DNA of 8,153 nt from NCBI GenBank assembly GCA_020056865.1, contig JAGVGX010000116.1:1-8153 (forward strand), written 5' to 3'. Shown here one piece after another: positions 6,609-8,153 of the stretch; the first letter of the stretch is position 1; every line of letters starts with the position of its first letter. The position numbers were made by a program, and so were the translations under genes. The DNA is from Desulfobacterales bacterium. GTDB lineage: Bacteria > Desulfobacterota > Desulfobacteria > Desulfobacterales > BuS5. Under the pieces are notes generated by a model. It was not told where the DNA came from, made no database searches, and saw nothing but the letters and a program-made list of their open reading frames with translations.

Positions 6609-7016
6609 CTACTTGCCTGTCAGAAATGTAAATACAATTCTTTCATTAACCTTGTCTTTTTCTGACAAATTAACTGTGGAAGACCCAACGGAAACTGCTT
6701 TTCCAATAAGATCCATATTCGCTTTTTCAGGATCAACATCAATAACATTGCCTATCAACCATGGGCCTTCTTCCAGTTCAACCATGGCTATGATATAAGG
6801 AGGTTTTAATCCTTCAGGCGCAACATGAGATACAGTAAACGTTTTTATTGTTCCTTTTTTAATAAAACTTCTAATTTTCATATCCTGGCTGCCACAAGCA
6901 GTACATACACCATTGGGAGGCAAAATACAGGTGTCGCATGTATTACACTGAAGCCCCAGGAAATCGCCCTTAGCTAATGCTTCTTTAAATGTGTTGTATG
7001 TTAATGGGTATGTCAT
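6609..7016 (-). CDS. DUF35 zinc-ribbon/OB-fold protein, thiolase partner
   Basis: A 135-residue protein of the DUF35 family. The N-terminal rubredoxin-like zinc ribbon has C24-x2-C27 and C38-x2-C41 around LPPNGVC, with one extra cysteine (C30); an OB-fold follows (about 50-130) with TVSHVAPEGLKPPYIIAMVELEEGPWLIGNV. Such proteins form tight complexes with SCP2-type thiolases or HMG-CoA synthases, and in known cases (for example BbsA with BbsB, or archaeal thiolase/HMGCS complexes) they are needed for activity or channelling of CoA intermediates. Here it lies 3 nt after the thiolase stop, and its strong GAGGAGG site is made by the thiolase's last codons, so the pair is almost certainly coexpressed and probably a complex. 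The ATG at 7016 is well supported. Confidence 0.93.
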   Translation of the reverse strand: MTYPLTYNTFKEALAKGDFLGLQCNTCDTCILPPNGVCTACGSQDMKIRSFIKKGTIKTFTVSHVAPEGLKPPYIIAMVELEEGPWLIGNVIDVDPEKANMDLIGKAVSVGSSTVNLSEKDKVNERIVFTFLTGK

Positions 7017-7019
7017 GGA

Positions 7020-8153
7020 TTATTCCCTCCTCAATATAAGATTGCAAACCGTGCTGAAATCGCCACCTAGTGTATCAACCACGCCTATTTTAGCACCGTC
7101 CACCTGACGTTCCCCGCATTCTTCACGAAGCTGCTTGACGATTTCATATGTCTGGGCAGCTCCGGTGGCGCCTATGGGATGGCCTTTTGATTTGAGACCA
7201 CCTGAAGGGTTAATGGTAATTTTTTTGTTAATTGACGTTTGGCCTTTATCGACAGCAACCGCACCCTTCCCAAAATCAAAAAAACCTAATGCTTCGGTTG
7301 CAATAATTTCAGCAATGGTAAAACAGTCATGAAGTTCACATACATCCACATCTTCAGGACCGATACCCGCCTGTTTATAAGCCTGTTTGATCGATGCTTC
7401 GCGGGAAACAATACGTGTTATATCCTTTTGCAGATAAAGAGGGCCAGCAGTAGCCTGCCCTGTTCCAATGATATAAACTGGTGGTTTTGAAATTAAATTT
7501 TTAAATTTAACAGCATCTGCAATAACAATCGCTGCAGCACCATCAGAAAAAGGGCAACAATCTAAAAGCTGCAAAGGATCAGATATCATGGGGCCATTAA
7601 GAACGTTATCAACAGTAATTTCTTTTTGAAAATGGGCAAGAGGATTTAACGCGCCGTTTTTATGATTTTTAACAGCCACACGGGCCATGCTTTTTTTTAA
7701 CTCTTTTAACGGTATATTATATTTGTCTGCGTACATATGTGCAACCATGCCGAATACGCCTGGAAAGGTAATGCCTGATCCGGACTCATATTCAGAATGG
7801 CTTCCCATTGCAAACGCCTTGGTAGCAAGGGCTGTTCCCATAACGGTAGTTCTTTCAGTCCCACCTGCCATTACAATATCATATATGCCGGAACCTACCA
7901 TCAATGCAGCATGTCGAATAGCAACAGTTGCAGATGCACATGCACCTTCAAATCGAGTAGCAGGCGCATCAACTCTCATGCCTATTTCAGATGCTAAAAA
8001 AGGTGCGATATTAAGCTGGCCTTCCTCAAAATCACCAAGAACATTGGCGATAAAAAGTGCTTCAAGATCCTTTGCTTCAATATTAGACTCCTTTAGCGCT
8101 TCAAGACCCGCAAGTGTGAACATCTCTTTCATGTTCATTTCCGAAATGCCGAA
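7020..8153 (-). CDS. SCP2-type thiolase (acetyl-CoA acetyltransferase family), 5'-truncated by window edge
   Basis: The visible part is 377 residues; the frame is open to the right edge, and the residues before the first in-window methionine (FGISE) match the KFG-type N terminus of this family, so the methionine at 8138 is not the true start and about ten residues are missing. Numbered from 8138, the nucleophilic cysteine is C67 in FEGACASATVAI; SDPLQLLDCCPFSDGAAA (186-203) is typical of SCP2 thiolases; H270 is in CELHDCFT, H320 in GHPIGATGAAQ, and C365 in STVCNLIL. The catalytic set therefore appears complete. Members cleave beta-ketoacyl-CoA with CoA, or run in reverse. Pairing with a DUF35 gene and an acyl-CoA dehydrogenase points to a beta-oxidation-like route for a particular acid, possibly aromatic or branched, but the substrate is unknown. 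Confidence 0.93.
   Translation of the reverse strand, partial: FGISEMNMKEMFTLAGLEALKESNIEAKDLEALFIANVLGDFEEGQLNIAPFLASEIGMRVDAPATRFEGACASATVAIRHAALMVGSGIYDIVMAGGTERTTVMGTALATKAFAMGSHSEYESGSGITFPGVFGMVAHMYADKYNIPLKELKKSMARVAVKNHKNGALNPLAHFQKEITVDNVLNGPMISDPLQLLDCCPFSDGAAAIVIADAVKFKNLISKPPVYIIGTGQATAGPLYLQKDITRIVSREASIKQAYKQAGIGPEDVDVCELHDCFTIAEIIATEALGFFDFGKGAVAVDKGQTSINKKITINPSGGLKSKGHPIGATGAAQTYEIVKQLREECGERQVDGAKIGVVDTLGGDFSTVCNLILRRE

Noticed and set aside
5930..6798. Several overlapping plus-strand frames opposite the dehydrogenase and DUF35 genes
   Set aside because: They mirror the codon pattern of the conserved minus-strand genes and show no recognisable protein.
1..8153. CRISPR arrays, tRNA or rRNA genes, transposases, toxin-antitoxin or defence genes
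   Set aside because: Looked for on both strands; no repeat-spacer pattern, cloverleaf or relevant protein motif was seen.

Overview
The window carries one strand of genes: every convincing gene lies on the minus strand, so transcription runs from high to low coordinates. DNA is AT-rich by eye. The gene order ffh-rpsP-khpA-rimM-trmD-(SPOUT methyltransferase)-rplS-rnhB-yraN-rsmI, together with an acyl-CoA dehydrogenase/thiolase/DUF35 cassette, suggests a member of the Desulfobacterota (formerly Deltaproteobacteria), plausibly a Desulfobacterales-like anaerobe. That placement is inference from synteny and protein style; there is no rRNA or other marker here to prove it.

Layout in transcription order. 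(1) 8153-5455: a lipid/aromatic-acid style catabolic cassette made of a SCP2-type thiolase (its first residues lie beyond the window edge), a small zinc-ribbon/OB-fold DUF35 partner, and an acyl-CoA dehydrogenase. The genes are packed with 3-nt and 11-nt gaps and strong Shine-Dalgarno sites inside the preceding gene's end. (2) 5454-5372: an 83-nt gap holding a good sigma70-type promoter (TTGACA, 17 nt, TATCAA) and no visible terminator. (3) 5365-1581: a translation/secretion operon: ffh (SRP GTPase), rpsP (ribosomal protein S16), khpA (small KH RNA-binding protein), rimM (30S maturation), trmD (tRNA m1G37 methyltransferase), and a TrmD-associated SPOUT RNA methyltransferase that overlaps the end of trmD. 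(4) 1580-1424: a 157-nt gap with a 73-bp imperfect inverted-repeat element that looks like a MITE or REP-type repeat, and a possible weak promoter touching its edge. (5) 1423-1: rplS (L19), rnhB (RNase HII), yraN (UPF0102), and the first 26 codons of rsmI, which starts inside yraN and runs off the left edge.

The genes of blocks 3 and 5 together serve ribosome assembly, tRNA modification and co-translational targeting, the usual company of rpsP and rplS in bacteria. Block 1 is unrelated metabolism that happens to lie upstream and could read through into ffh. I did not find a CRISPR array, tRNA, rRNA, transposase, toxin-antitoxin or defence system. The window is mostly ordinary core genome; the most interesting items are the small inverted-repeat element in the rplS leader, the overlapping trmD/SPOUT arrangement (compared with fused forms known from relatives), and the thiolase-DUF35-dehydrogenase set, which resembles the parts of the anaerobic benzylsuccinate beta-oxidation (Bbs) pathway but is not proof of it.
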